Positions 21,610 through 42,275 are shown, numbered from the stretch's first letter. The stretch is DNA of 64,000 nucleotides from Trichostrongylus colubriformis (GCA_963978905.1 OZ022257.1:6825155-6889154), one strand, 5' to 3'. Translations and numbers: made by a program. The notes: generated by a model not told the origin, from the letters alone.

Positions 21610-23147
21610 TTAGCTGAGGGTTTCGCGCATTCAATCTATATCGGTCTTTTTTGGGAGGGTGATGCTCACTTGTTTTCAAAATTTCCAAATTGTCCTTTCA
21701 GGAATTTTTCAGCTTCATCCCTCGCACCTCTTATATTTCAATGATACGGTAGTGTTGCAATGGCAATATTCATATAGTTTTTATTTCAGAAAAGGATTAC
21801 ATGCCCTCAACGGGCTCAGAAGAACTGCCAAGTGTGTCAGAGTCAAGCTTCAATTTGAAGGTATTTTGAGCTATTAGAAAAAAGTCACTTAAAGCTTTAT
21901 ATGTTATAAAAGTGTTAGAGTACTTCGACGGTGCTCATTTTCATTTAAAAGATCCTATGCTTTCGTTGGTAGAAGACACTATATTTTTACTCAATAATGG
22001 ATATAATATTTTTCATGCACTGACATCTTAAATTTCTACCTTTTTCAACAACTATTTCATGACATATTTCATTTTATTGAAGATCACAGGGAAAAAAACT
22101 TCGAAAAAAAGCCGAAAAATGATCACAAGAACCTTTCTGTAGAAATTTTTTGTGTAATTCTCATGTTTCACTAAGCGTACAAGGATCCTTGCTAAACAGG
22201 AATGTGTATCGTTAGCAAAGAATCTCGCTAAGCAGTGACCGGCGTGTGGGCAAGGAGCGCCGTACGTACGTGCAGCTGGGTCTTGAGACGATTCTGAGCC
22301 TTTTTTCCTTCTTCTGAAATATGGTGCACTTCAGGGCATTCGCTTCAACATCCAATTAAGTACGGTGCTCCTAACTCGCGTGTGTCGCGTCGCATGCCGC
22401 GTTGCGAAATCGTTTGCTAATCATACACACCCCAAACAGACTGTCGCTGTCGCATTGAAGTAATATATGTATGATCTGGCACGTTTCGTTGCTACAAATT
22501 ATCTGTTCCATTACTGCTTTTTCGCTTGACTTCTGAATGAGTCATAAGGACAGGTGCATTTACCTGATTGCAACATCATAGCCCTTTAAAAAAGCATGGA
22601 ACTCAAGACCCATGCATGATATCGGGTTCAAACATATTCAACGAAAGCAGTAAAGAATGTAAAAACAGTACGATGGTAAATGTTTAGCCAGTAGAGTACA
22701 TAACATCGTAAATGAATTTCAGGTGTTCTGCTGTGTTGGCTCCTCGTCAATGTTCTATCACTCTCAAGATTCAAACCAGTAGGTTTTTATTTTTATGTAT
22801 CGATATAAACCTGGAAAAATCAAGTCCGCATTCATTCCTGTACAAACGCGCCATGCATTCGACTTCTGTCAAGATCTTACCGTAAAACGTAATTTCAATT
22901 TTCTTGTGGTGGCACTTACTTACGGCGTAAATGAAGTGAAAAAAAAAATAAAAACAAGATCAGTAAAAAAGTGCTGAAAATTGTATGTGTTCGGAATATC
23001 TGCGCAAATGGTGATTGGAAGAGTAATTTACAATCGAGCGCCCCGCATACGCGCGCTCGGTTTCCACGTATTGCAGACGCGGCTTGAACTGTGACCTCGA
23101 TTTCAGATAGCTGTTTATGTTTGTTCAATTAATGTTCACTTGTTCAG
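21610..23147. other. Intergenic DNA and putative 5' region of the G-alpha gene
   Basis: The first coding exon of the G-alpha gene should lie here but I cannot place it. A dispersed repeat (22195-22425) is annotated separately. A CG-rich motif (CGCATACGCGCGCTCGG) lies at about 23043. Confidence 0.4.
22195..22425 (+). repeat. Dispersed repeat family K, copy 1
   Basis: GTTAGCAAAGAATC, GGCGTGTGGGCAAGGAGCGC, TGGGTCTTGA and GCCGCGTTGCGAAATC occur in the same order at 37255-37525, where a MITE is nested in the copy. The ends TTAGCAAA and TTTGCTAA are complementary. Confidence 0.5.
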
Positions 23148-26100
23148 AAATCGAGTAGTGAACGTTGACCCACATCAATACCGGCAGAATCAGCTGATTG
23201 AAGCACAAATCGAGAAAGAGAGACAATTACAGAAGAAAACGTTGAAAATTTTATTATTAGGTTGGTGGTCTTGGTTTTACGATAAAATTGCATCCTTTTT
23301 GATAACTTCTGCAAATCACAGCTATCAGGGAATTGATTATATTGTCAAGCGATATTCTCTTTCAGGAGGTTCAGGATCGGGAAAGAGTACAATATTCAAA
23401 CAAATGAAGTAAGTTTTGTCTGGCTTTTCATTGTTAATGGTGCTACTGTACTTAGGGGCGGGGCCAGTACACTGTGCTCTGCGTCTCTTACGCTATGGCT
23501 AGAGCGCAGAGAAGTCATAGCGATAGCCGAATCGTGCTGAAGGAGAAATGATTCTGTTTCCGATTTCACTAGGCCTAGGCGAATACGCGTAAGTGGTTGT
23601 TGAGTCTGATTGAAGCGAATTTTCTCGTAATATACTGATGGGAGAATAATTCAAACATCAAAAATATCAAATTCATACAGTTTCTCAGCTAGCTGTATCT
23701 AGACATAAAATAACCTTGAGAGTACCTATAAGCAGAAACTGGGCTCGATTTATAGATTTGTCGAGTGCCCCCCCCCCCCTAACTCCTGATGCACCTTGTA
23801 AATATACTGCTTAAGAATATCCTACTCAATTTCAAACCTATTCTAATTAAACAGAATTCTCCATATGAACGGCTTCACGGACGCAGATTATGTAAACTTT
23901 CGATACTTGGTTCATAGCAACATTGTGCAGGCGATCACACAATTGTTGAAGGCTGCCGAACAATTCAAATATTCACCCGATGATAGTGACAAATTGCGGG
24001 TAAGTTCATTTTAGGATCACTCTATTTTTTATGTTATTGTATGGGAATATGGGGCATAAGAGCAATGTGTCTTTGTGATTCACGCGTGCGTATGCGTAGC
24101 GGCCGTGGGACGTGACAACTCTGGTCTGAGAAGGGGCACTCAATCCTGGCTACTTAGGTATTCCTGCTATTTTACGAGCATATCTTCAGTGGGCTGAGGG
24201 ATGTATGCCAGGACACTCTAAATTGGTCACTGCACTCAATAACTGCCTTGCTGCTTTGCTTCGAAGTGACCGCAAGCGGAAAAGAGGCCCGGCGACCCTG
24301 CTCCAATTCGGAGGTCCTGACCTGCATCCGTATCCGGGTATCTTTGGCATGTTCGTTTGGGGTTCGAGGTTGAAGAAGAGGGTCCAACTGATTCTTGTTT
24401 TTGCTATAATGCAATCGTATGAGAATGAAATGCTTAATTTTCCATTCATTTTTTGAAGCTGTTTGGTTTCATACCAGTACTCACTCTAGAATTATGCCTT
24501 GGTTTTCTAAAAGTGACAGACCAGGTGTACCAGGTGACCAGGTGACAGATGTAGGCCAGGACACTCTAAATTGGTCACTGCACTCAATAACTGCCTTGCT
24601 GCTTTGCTTCGAAGTGACCGCAAGCGGAAAAGAGGCCCGGCGACCCTGCTCCAATTCGGAGGTCCTGACCTGCATCCGTATCAGGGTATCTTTGGCATGT
24701 TCGTTTGGGGTTCGAGGTTGAAGAAGAGGGTCCAACTGATTCTTGTTTTTACTATAATGCAATCGTATGAGAATGAAATGCTTAATTTTCCATTCATTTT
24801 TTGGAGCTGTTTGATTTCATACCAGTACCCGCTCTAGAATTATGCCTTGATTTTCTAAAAGTGACAGAGGTGTTTTTTCTTACGATCATTTCTAAAATTC
24901 CACTATTACAGCAAGCTCTCGAATTTTTCCGAGTATACAAAGAGCAGGTGAGACCGTCGGAAATCGAACTCAGTCTGGAACTATCACGAGCAATTTCAAT
25001 AATTTATAATTCACAATTTATAAAAAGCACTCTGCTACGGAAGGACGAAATTGAATTGCTCGACTCAGCAGAATAGTGAGTGTAGAACGATTTCATTTCA
25101 TTTTTGAAAGAGGGTAGCACATCGGTAAGCGGTTCAAGTGCCTGTATCATTTTTCAATTATTCAGTTTTCTGGATGACTTAGAACGAATAAGTGGCACTG
25201 ATTATCGTGCCAATGAAATGGACGTTATCAGGGCCCGAGTACCAACTACCGGTATCAACGAAATCGAGTTCAGCTACAAGCATGTAGTTCTAAGGTAAGT
25301 CGATATGCAGCTTCCCTACACACCTTTTTTTGCTATATCCTACCCATAAACCTTTTTTTCTGGATATTCTGAAGTTCTTTCACCTATACCTCAGAATCCA
25401 TTTTCCCATGGTCGTATGATTAGATCCTTTTCCAAAAATCTGCTATTTTTTCGTACCTCTAAGAAATCGTCTACAAGAATTTCGTGATTCTAATTCCTCT
25501 TGAAATCACTCTACTATACAGTGCAGTTCACTACATGGACGGAAACATCAAAATAACCGAGAAATTTCCCTTATTCACAAGTAGAAATAGAAAATTGGAT
25601 GGAGAATAATTCGTTTGAATTCCCACCAAACAAAATTTTGAACAGCCGTCTGCAGGCAGAGCGTAGTTCAAATTTTTCGCGTCCAGCGTTTGTTTGCTTC
25701 TCACTCTGCGTTCTTGACCATGCGACTGTCTCTTCTTCGCTACTCAACTCTCTAGCGTTCAAACCCACACTGACGCCTCACCTCGTCGGCCGTCACTCTG
25801 TGGAGCTCTACCTCGGTAAGATTCTTGTATTTTCGTTTGAAACGTTGCATGCAACTTCTAGTAAGCAAACGCAACATAAATGTATAGGTAAGAGAAGGAC
25901 TTAAATTCGTGAAGGGCTCCTTTGACAACGTTCAATCGGCTCTCTTCTCATTTGAACTCTTTTTCTGCTCTCTTCCAATATATTCTACAGTTTCTTTCTA
26001 GAGCGCGCTGTTTTGATCTGGTTCCAAACAGCAGAATCATTGCTTTAAACAGAAATGCTCACTTTTTTCTACGGGTCGTATCCTCTTGACCCTCTGTCTC

Positions 26101-27952
26101 CCCCATCCAGAGAATTATTTCTGTTGTTCTTTTGGAATTCATGACGGATCGAGGTTTTTACGCCCCCTCCCATATCTGCGTTCAGTCGCTTCTCTAATCC
26201 ATGCCACATCAAAAATGGTATTTAAATCAAACGTACATACTGTGATATTATCAAATTATTTGCAGGATGGTCGACGTCGGTGGTCAACGATCGGAACAAC
26301 GAAAATGGATTCATTGTTTCGATAATGTAAATGGTGTACTATTCATTGCTGAAATATCCGCTTATAATTTAGTTGAAGATGATGGAGAAGTAAGGAAGGT
26401 AAGAAAAGGATTCATAAGCTGTGGGACTGTTATTCAAGGCCGCTTTTATACTTTACAACAGCGGCGTCGATTGCCGCCGTCGCCGCCAGTGTCGCAAAGT
26501 ATGATAGCGGCCAGCGCCGTACGAATCTGTGTGTAAGGGAGGGGAGACGAAGAATGTGAGCTAGCGGCAGAATTGTGGACTACCATACTCGTTTGGGGTG
26601 TGACCTCAACTAATGAGATTGGCTTTCCGCCTGATCATCTCTTCAAAAATTCGGAAAAATTTACGTTTCATCGTAAATACATCATGATATTCCTCAGGTT
26701 AGAAATGCTTATTTCACTGTTATACACGCCCACTGCAGTCTACCTTGATCAGAAGTTACCTAGAGGGTAGAGATAACAAGCTATAATACTACCCATTCGT
26801 CACGCAACGCGTCCGTTTACGGAACGTGTCGTAACGGTGACGCGTGGTTTCACACGTTTACATATCGAGTTCTATATATTGCTGTAGCAACTGGATGGGA
26901 TCCAAGGGTCTAGATTCAGCCTTATGAGTGTGTAGACTTATGTCGAATTGTCGCTTCGCGACGTCGCACACGCGGTGCCGTCAGCACAACGTACCGCGAT
27001 CGGTTGGACTTCCGCTCAGGACGCAAGCGGCTGGTACTGTTGAGGTCTCTTAAGAAATAGCTGTTTATCTCATCATTACTAAAAAAAAACAATAACTTGT
27101 GTGGCTTAAAAAGACAAGATAGTAACATTAAAAGTAAAAGAAACGATAGCATTACATGATAACAATCCAAGTCAAGAAATAATTCATTCGGGCGTAAACT
27201 TTGAAGGTAGTGTTGCATGTACGTAATCACAGGCGGAGAAATCCGCGTCCCCGTTCGCTGCGCGCGGCCACGCGAAAATTCGACATAAGTCTACGCACCC
27301 CAGCTTCATAATACTCATTGCAGAATCGTTTAAAGTACAGTATGCACTTATTCAAACGGGTCGCCAATAATCGATGTTTCGGAAAGAAAACTGCCATGAT
27401 ATTATTTTTAAATAAAATCGATATTTTCAAACGGAAACTACAAACGACATCGTTGAGGACTTGCTTCAAGGATTACAAAGGTATGTCACCAGCCAAAACT
27501 TGCTCAAGTCGAAGGTGCACTGCGTCGCTGATCCATGGGTGCGGCTGTGCAGCGACCACGTGTGGCCATTCTAGTGATCAACACCACGTCTCGAATGACC
27601 GGAACGCTTCTGCATGCATCGGCGTTCCCCGAGTAGCACAGACTCTCAGCGAAAACCATTTCTTTAGGACTTTTTCCCGGAAAAAACTCTTATTTTAGGA
27701 GCCCAAGTTTTTGAAGAATCTGCTCAATACGTTCAAGACCGGTTTCAACGGCTTGTCAGTTCGGGTAAATGTTCTCAGTATCTGTAGCCACTCGATCAAT
27801 ATCAATATCGTTTTTTTTCAGAAATCCAGTATGAGAAACCTCTATACGTACATTTTACGAATGCGACGGATACGAGAAATATTGATCGAGTTTTCGAATC
27901 GTGTTTAGATGTTGTATTCAAAATCAGCATGGAAAAAGTCGGGTTTATGTGA
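23148..27952 (+). CDS. Heterotrimeric G-protein alpha subunit (first coding exon missing)
   Basis: GTP-binding switch of a receptor-coupled trimeric G protein at the plasma membrane. Nine exons: 23148-23260, 23366-23408, 23855-23999, 24912-25075, 25166-25294, 26266-26398, 27324-27480, 27699-27764, 27822-27952. All junctions are GT-AG and in phase, giving 359 residues and a TGA stop. The first exon begins with a split codon, so a short upstream exon, probably with the lipidated MG start, is missing. Motifs: P-loop GGSGSGKST (family norm GAGESGKST), switch I RARVPTTG with its arginine and threonine, switch [10 protein letters not shown] with the catalytic glutamine, NKID (norm NKKD) and TNATDT (norm TCATDT). 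The C-terminus is EKVGFM, without a pertussis-toxin cysteine. Introns carry repeats and MITEs. Identity as G-alpha is certain; class and orthologue are not assigned. Confidence 0.93.
23475..23745 (+). repeat. Dispersed repeat family M, copy 2 (in G-alpha intron)
   Basis: Matches 10445-10740 in order: GCTATGGCTAGAGCGCAGAG, TACGCGTAAG, AGCTGTATCTAGACATAAAA, TAAGCAGAAACTGG. It fills most of the intron between 23409 and 23854 and is followed by a 12-bp C run at about 23768. Confidence 0.6.
24208..24868. repeat. Direct duplication of about 313 bp in a G-alpha intron
   Basis: 24208-24520 recurs at 24556-24868 (offset 348) with only about six differences. Both copies start CCAGGACACTCTAAATTGG and end TTTTCTAAAAGTGACAGA. 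The second copy ends 43 bp before the acceptor of the exon at 24912. Confidence 0.85.
25605..25921 (-). mobile_element. Foldback-family B element in G-alpha intron
   Basis: Reverse-orientation relative of 33567-33870: CCGTCTGCAGGCAGAGCGTA, GTTCAAATTTTTCGCG and GCAACATAAATGTATAGGTA match complementary words there. Its right end resembles the AGGAATCG terminus of family A. Confidence 0.6.
26437..26511. mobile_element. MITE family C, copy C1
   Basis: 75 bp with ends GGCCGC(T)TTTATACTTT and AAAGTATGATAGCGGCC around a GCCGCCGTCGCCGCC core. It sits 38 bp inside a G-alpha intron after the exon ending at 26398. Confidence 0.65.
26928..27299. mobile_element. Foldback MITE family D, copy D2 (in G-alpha intron)
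   Basis: GTAGACTTATGTCGAATT at the left end (near 26932) returns as complement near 27280-27297, next to GCGCGCGGCC. The right end lies 24 bp before the exon at 27324, so it borders the polypyrimidine and acceptor region. Confidence 0.65.
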
Positions 27953-28937
27953 TATTGAAATTTCCTACGAATAAATATATTGTTTATTTACTCCTGTTGA
28001 TGAATGTCACTTATGTCTGCAAGACTTCAATTCAAGCATTCCTGCTGCTGTGTCAAAATTTCATACATTGTCATGTAATGTGGCAGAAGGCGCCGACACC
28101 ACTTCCACGATCTCTACAGATCGAGTTCAGCCTATGTAACTCAAAACTGTCCGTTTCTCAATGTTCACGTGATGAATTCCAGAATGGACTTCACCGAAGT
28201 ACCCACAGATTATGATTGAAACAGATAGAAATTTCCGTAGTTGGTTGGATTCACGTCTAATCGCAGTGCTTTATACACTCTGAACACCTGATAATTCATA
28301 CTCTTTGCGCTTGATAAGCAGATAGAAATTCCAATGAATCAGATTTTGGAGTCCGGAACGGCGGTTCCGCTGTAAACCTTTTCTTGTTGGTTTTTGTGGC
28401 GTAAACATAGTTCAAGATTAGAAGCACACACCGCTACTGTCATGGCTTCAGTAACACTTGTCGTCGACTTACTTCCAGTTCCCTCAAGTACGGGTGGAAA
28501 AAGCTTGATGTGTATAAATGTACCGCATTACAATTCATTAGACGCTCAAAGTCACTGTAGCGGCAGTGGTGGCGGTGTACTGCTTATAATATGTATAACA
28601 CATACACGAGAAGGTCATCCGTACAAAGAGGCAAACACGACATGGACCGCAAAATCTGCTACTTCGTGCAGGTTATTTATTTCTGTACATGTCTGGTCGC
28701 AACTAGGATACTCAGAATTAAGTCAGTTTACATGGCAGATATGCATTGGTACTAAAATTGGTGTATGCACAGTCCGTTTCGGAGCGGCTGGTAGGGCGTG
28801 GCCCACGGAATTGGGTGAGTGGCGAGAGTGAGAGTGTGTGGCGGGGTGAGAGAGTTTGATACATTCTCATCAAGTCCTAGGCTACGTCCTATCAGGCGAT
28901 CCGAAATAGACTGTAGTCGAAAGCTATCAAATATTTA
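27953..28937. other. Intergenic DNA between G-alpha and P450 genes, left part
   Basis: 3' flank of the G-alpha gene. No further coding sequence is recognised; short frames such as 28394-28831 show no family features. Confidence 0.5.
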
Positions 28938-29053
28938 GGCCGCGTCCATACTTGGCGCACCGACCGGTGACGGCGTCAAATTGGCGCCGGTGTCGGCGGC
29001 GGACATATGACTTTGACGCCGTCGCCGCCGGTGCACCAAGCATGAACTCGGCC
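28938..29053. mobile_element. MITE family C, copy C2
   Basis: 116 bp, ends GGCCGCGTCCATACTTGG and CCAAGCATGAACTCGGCC, core rich in GCCGCCGGTG with internal complementary GGCGTCAAA/TTTGACGCC. Flanked by TTA (left) and TCA (right), near the 3-bp target seen at other copies. Confidence 0.7.
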
Positions 29054-29768
29054 TCATATGGAATTACCTAGTTAACTGACTAACTAGTTAAAGAAATAAT
29101 AAACTACTGAGATAGTTTGGGAGCAAATGGTCTATTTACCGGTGCACAAAAAATCCACTTCTACGAGCCGCGCCCACACACGCTTCCAAGTCCGCAGTCA
29201 CGGTCTTTCCAGTCGCGGATAGCAAATCCACTTCTACTGCACTGGCAGGAGCTCCAAATGGAATAGAAGCTAGATTTGAAGAAAAGGAATATCACAATGA
29301 AAAATCTTGTTTCAAATGCTGCAGACGTGTTCTTCATTGTCATTCGATCTCACAATCACAGAGATCACAAAAGTTAACACCTGAAGTTATGGTTTCCTTA
29401 TGATTTACGGCTAATAATGCCGAACTTATTGATCGGATCAGTATTTGGCATGATACAAGCTTTTTGAGCATCGAGTTCATCGTCTCAAGAAAGTAACGGA
29501 AGCGTCAGACAAAACCAGCAATTGTGGTAGATCTTCGGATTGCTGATCTACGATATCTGTGTTGCCGCGCAAATTTGTTGACATTTTGACGAATGTTGTT
29601 GTGACGTGGTTTTCATTGTGTAATGAGCTACTTTTTATAAAAAAATTTCTATGATGTTGCAAGTATAAATTTCTAGTTTCGATGTATATTTGTCTGGTCA
29701 GCAAGCTTTGTTCCACTCACACTTACTTCCTTATTCCCTGAATAAGCTATCTGTACACTCATTTAGCT

Positions 29769-37890
<8,122 letters not shown>

Positions 37891-38846
37891 GGTGAATATT
37901 CGCTGAACTTGGACTTGCAGTGATTTAGAGATTTCTTTGCTTTTAGTTCGGAAGTGGGAAACAGCTATTGACATAAAAGTTGTCATATGTCAGCGTGCGC
38001 AGTCCGACTGGCTGTCAAGATCTTTCTGTTGTTGTTCCCTTTTTGTGTTTTGTTATGACTTACCATTACTTGATATATTTATGTTGTTTTGTTGAAAATT
38101 TGACAGAGTAATTGCATGGATAGTTTTAGTTTAATTCAGTCAAGGTTAGTATTAGCCATGATTAGGTTCTTTGTCTCTAGATTCACTGAATAAAAACTAA
38201 ACACACGTCGCGATTTTGTTGAAATAAAATTCGCAGTGATTCCACAGGCGTCAGCTATCTTGTCGAGGTACTTTGTAGCAATGAACCACTCCTTCGAAAT
38301 TTCGAGGTAAAACCAGGGTCTCAGGGCCTTCGATCTCACGCTAACGAAATTCCGGATCTGGAATATGATCAAGTTCATGTGAGGAATCAAAGTGTTAGCT
38401 GCATGCTCCTTCGGTATGTGTTTGCAAGCGTGTCAGCATGTTTGGTACGTTGTTATGAGCATTTGTTACAATCGCGATTAATTATGTTGAGTGTAAATGA
38501 GACTAAGTTCAGAATATGTGGAAGATAATACCGTTACCACCTGTTGCCATACAGTTTGCTTTGAATCCATAATCTAATTTTAAAACCAAATTTAGTATTG
38601 CTGATTGTTGGAATTGAACTATAATATAATATTAGAGATAGTGCATGATTAATGCGACTTTTCATTGCTACGTTTTTCTGCTGTGGAAACTGACATTTTG
38701 ACATCTTGAAAATTGGAAGCAGTCCTTGATTCCGATGGCGAAAACGCTCCCATATAATCGTTCAACACGCTTTTGCTAAATTTAGGTACTGTTTCTGCCA
38801 AATAGAATTGTTGAAAAAAGCCGCATTAACTATGCTTCCAATCATA
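37891..38846. other. Intergenic DNA downstream of the P450 gene
   Basis: No gene seen. About 38635-38765 carries a dispersed segment (ATTAATGCGACTTTTCATTG to GCAGTCCTTGATTCCGATGG) that returns at 45720-45850. Confidence 0.5.
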
Positions 38847-39873
38847 TTGGGTCATTCCATAAGTAGTGTCGTTTTTTTCATACGAAAATTTTTTCCATAA
38901 ATCCACGAGGTTTTGCAGCATATCATGGATCATTCGGAAGAGAAATTCCTGCTCTATTAAATTACATGTTTAATCTCTGAGTATATTAGAATAGAGCCGA
39001 CATTGAGGCTGGCAAAGGGGTAGGTCCAGCAGACAAAAATTGGCCAAACCTGCAATCAATTAAAACACTATATTTTACTTGGGGAAAACTAACCAATCAT
39101 GTGCTCCGTACTTAGCCCCGACCCCTTCTGCGAGTTCCACCAGTTGGTTGCTCGAAAAGTCACGTTGTTCTTTTTCCACATTTAGTTTTTCCGCCACAAC
39201 TCGGTGATTTCAGACAATTTCTTCAAACCAAGGCAGGAAATTTTTCTCAACCAATCAGTTGAAACAGTGGTGAAATGGTATGAACAGGTAGTGAGTGAGC
39301 ACGGAAATACCACTGACTTGATTCCTTAACTTTCTAAAAAATAAATTGTGAAAAAATGTCAACTGGACCCCTATCACATGATATTAAAATTCAGTATGAA
39401 TCGCAGCCGAAACTAGAAAGATGATTTCGATAGAGCAGAAAGAACTCTTCGAAATGGTTCATGAGACAACGCTAAGCAAGGGGTCTGAAATAAAAAATTC
39501 CATTTTGAATAAGTGTGGGTGCATGCGGAAAAAAAGATTTTAGAAAAAGAACGACGCAACTTGTTGATCAACCTAATATTGAAAATTGCAGAAGAGGTCA
39601 GGAGTAAGTACGCGACAGATGACTGGTTGATTTTCCTGAAGTAACTATAGTGTTTTAATTGATTGCCGGTTTGGCCAATTTTTGTTGGCTGGGCCTACCT
39701 CTTCGCCAGCCTAAATGTCGGCCCCATTCTAACGTACTCAGAAACTAAACATGACATTCTGTAGAGCAGAAAAAACTCTTTCAAACATTATATAAGATTA
39801 TGCAAAAACCCGTAGTTTCATAGGAAAAATTTATGCTTGAAAAAAAACGACAGTACTTATGGAATGACCAATA
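38845..39873. mobile_element. Mariner-type element I1 with foldback sub-ends
   Basis: 38847-39871 begins TTGGGTCATTCCATAAGTAG and ends CTTATGGAATGACCAA with TA on both sides. Further in, CAGACAAAAATTGGCCAAAC at 39031 is complementary to 39665-39695. A short diverged open stretch near 39200-39320 (FFKPRQEIF, VVKWYEQVV) may be transposase debris. A second, half copy is at 49918. Confidence 0.7.
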
Positions 39874-39924
39874 CAAGAGGATAAAGAAAGAACAAAAGAC
39901 CCAGAATAAAGAGGGTTAATAGGG

Positions 39925-40140
39925 CAACTGAACGGAGGTGGTGTACGGAAAGTTGGGGCTCACTCCCATTCGCACCATGCGGGGATCAAACCTGTATCAA
40001 AAGCCCGCTCAGGCTAGTTTATACTTCCATCCATCCCTGGGGTGAATTAGTACCAGCCTTCCGTCAGTCAGTGGGAACGGAAATCCGTGGAGCATCCCAG
40101 CAAGGGATGGATTAATGCCAAAACATCTATCCTTTATCCT
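39925..40140 (+). repeat. tRNA-related SINE-like copy 3
   Basis: GGGGCTCACTCCCATTCGCA (A-box-like), GGGATCAAACCTGTATCAAA (B-box-like), CATCCATCCCTGGGGTGAAT, then GTGGAGCATCCCAGCAAGGG and TATCCTTTATCC. It is the clearest short full-order copy. Confidence 0.6.
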
Positions 40141-40784
40141 TTTAGGTGTGTATGTACCGACACTACGATTATCTGTTTAAGATCTTCTCTAATATTTTTA
40201 ACAACGGTTAATCGGACTTTATAAACAAATCTGTATCAAATCAATCTGATGATTAACCAACCTTGTTTCCCTCAAAATTAAAATGTCGTGGTCAGGTGGT
40301 AGATTTCCTGTGGTTGTTCTGTCTAGACCTCGATATTTCGACTTTCAGGTGATCGAAGGTTTTACCCACGACGAAAATCGAAAATACCTTTAACCGTTGA
40401 CCTTTAACCTTTAACCCTTTAACCATGCATACTTCAATTATGCGTATTTTATATGAGTTCACTAAATCATCGGTTGGAAGCATAGCAAAACATCAGGCAA
40501 GAAGAACTTAAAGCACTGGAAATTTATTGAAAAATGTCAACAGTCCATCAAAGTATCATTCTGTCCATTAGTGAAGATCAGCTCACTCTGTCAGAGGCTA
40601 ATAAAGAAGTGTAGTCAGAGTGGTGTTTCAAAAATGATTAGTAAGCTGCTAACATGTGACTGTATTCGTACTTTTGAGTAGAAGGAAGCCCTTACCTTGG
40701 CGTTCACTTTGGATGGACTCACTCCTTGAAAACGGTAATTCGCTAACTCTTGCAATGCAAATGAAATTATGAACTCTTCTTGAA
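40141..40784. other. Intergenic DNA without a recognisable gene
   Basis: Contains a small CCTTTAACC tandem run at about 40388-40425 (AACCGTTGACCTTTAACC and variants); otherwise nothing supportable. Confidence 0.45.
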
Positions 40785-41178
40785 AGAAATCGTCCACGGA
40801 AAAGTGAGCTCCTTTGTAACCAAATATCCGCAAACAAAGTTTCACGCGAAAAAGTGAGAGTTCGGCTAAGATACAGTCCCCGAATTCTCGGCCGGGTGGG
40901 CGGGGCCTTCAAGTAAAAGCTCCGTTCCGACGTCCGCCGCAGTGGAGAACGGGGAGTGGGTAACGTAACTTTCTGTTCCTACAATGCGTCTCCGACCGCG
41001 GCGGACAACGGGGTGGGCACTTGCTCGGTGGCCCCGCTCACCCGTCTAGGACTTTGTGGTGCTGTATCTTGATCGGATTCACATTTTTTGCGTGGAACTT
41101 TGCCTGCGGCCCATTTTAGGCAAATACAACATAAATATATAGGTAACACAAGAATCCACCTTTCCGTGGACGATTCCT
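40785..41178. mobile_element. Foldback MITE family A, copy A3
   Basis: Ends AGAAATCGTCCACGGAAAAG and TTTCCGTGGACGATTCCT, arms with TTTCACGCGAAAAAGTGAGA and GGGTGGGCGGGGCC, core with ACAATGCGTCTCCGACC as in A1 and A2. It is more diverged than either. Confidence 0.75.
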
Positions 41179-42009
41179 TGATGATTAATGACGATTTATG
41201 CAGATGTCGGGAAACACATGACCTCTTGATTTTCGCACCTCATTAACACTTCTTCGCACCATAAATGCAAAGCATTCTCACTATAGGTGCGAAAATTATC
41301 ATTCGTATCACTTTGTACCCACCTGATTTTCAATATCGAGTCTTACTGAAGTATTTATGCCATAAAGTGTTCCACGGATTACAATAGTTCAATGACTTCC
41401 AAGATCATAGTTCGAAGCTTCCAATCGTACCCCATTATAGACATCACTGTTTCGCTGGTGGGACTTCGGCTATGTCATAGTCTGAGTTCATAAAGGCTGC
41501 TTGCATACTACAACATTAAACTGTTCTGCGAAGTAGTACGGCTCAAGATAGAGAGCACCAAGTCTAATCGCTGATATCTCGGTTGCGCCACGAATTTGGA
41601 TTGGGTGATAGAAGTAAACTAGTGAAGATAGAGTTCGTTTGATGACTTTTTTTTTGGGGCGGAAAGCCTTTAGTGATCGGGCTGTCTGTAGTTGTAGCGT
41701 CTTGAATAGTTGATCGTTCAATTGAGGCTCGACTAAAGTAGCTATACCATCATGATGTGCTGTGACACCGTACTTGACAGTGAAAAGATCGATGTGGCAA
41801 ATTCTGAGAAACGAAAACACGAAAAGGCAACCAGTCTGTAATTGTTGTAACATCGTAGATGGTGACGTGATAGTATGCACTGCCATGAAAGCCTGTTTCC
41901 TTGTTAACAATCGTGTGGCATTGTCGCGAAAGGCGTGACCGAACGTTCGCTGACGTTCGGTTACTTCCTGGCCGTTGATGGACCAAATAGCGGTCTGTAA
42001 GAATCCCTA
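41179..42009. other. Intergenic DNA without a recognisable gene
   Basis: Open frames on the minus strand (41488-41910, 41750-42013) have no recognisable domain and no splice context; left unassigned. Confidence 0.4.
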
Positions 42010-42275
42010 GCATACCTCATAAAAGGATAAAGATGAAATTCATGGCGTTAATCAATCCCTTCTGTGGGATGAGCCGCGTATTCTGATTCCATTCAAAATC
42101 TTGGTGGCAGGTGAATGCGATCTGAACTATACGACGGCTTGAGGGGGCCAACCTATGTACAAAACTTGGTTGGCATGAGCGGGCGTTGATACGGGATTTG
42201 ATTCCCGCACCATGATGGTAGGAGTGCGCGCTACCCGTCACTACACCATCTTCACCCTCGAATTCGTCATCTAAA
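42010..42275 (-). repeat. tRNA-related SINE-like copy 4 (minus strand)
   Basis: On the minus strand: TAGTGACGGGTAGCGCGCAC (A-box-like), GCGGGAATCAAATCCCGTAT (B-box-like), then CTGCCACCAAGATTTTGAAT and CTCATCCCACAGAAGGGATT before TTTATCCTTTTATG. The order equals copies 3 and 5. Confidence 0.65.

Noticed and set aside
24172..24762. Repeated minus-strand frames in a G-alpha intron
   Set aside because: They coincide with the 313-bp duplication; no known domain, most likely part of a dispersed repeat.
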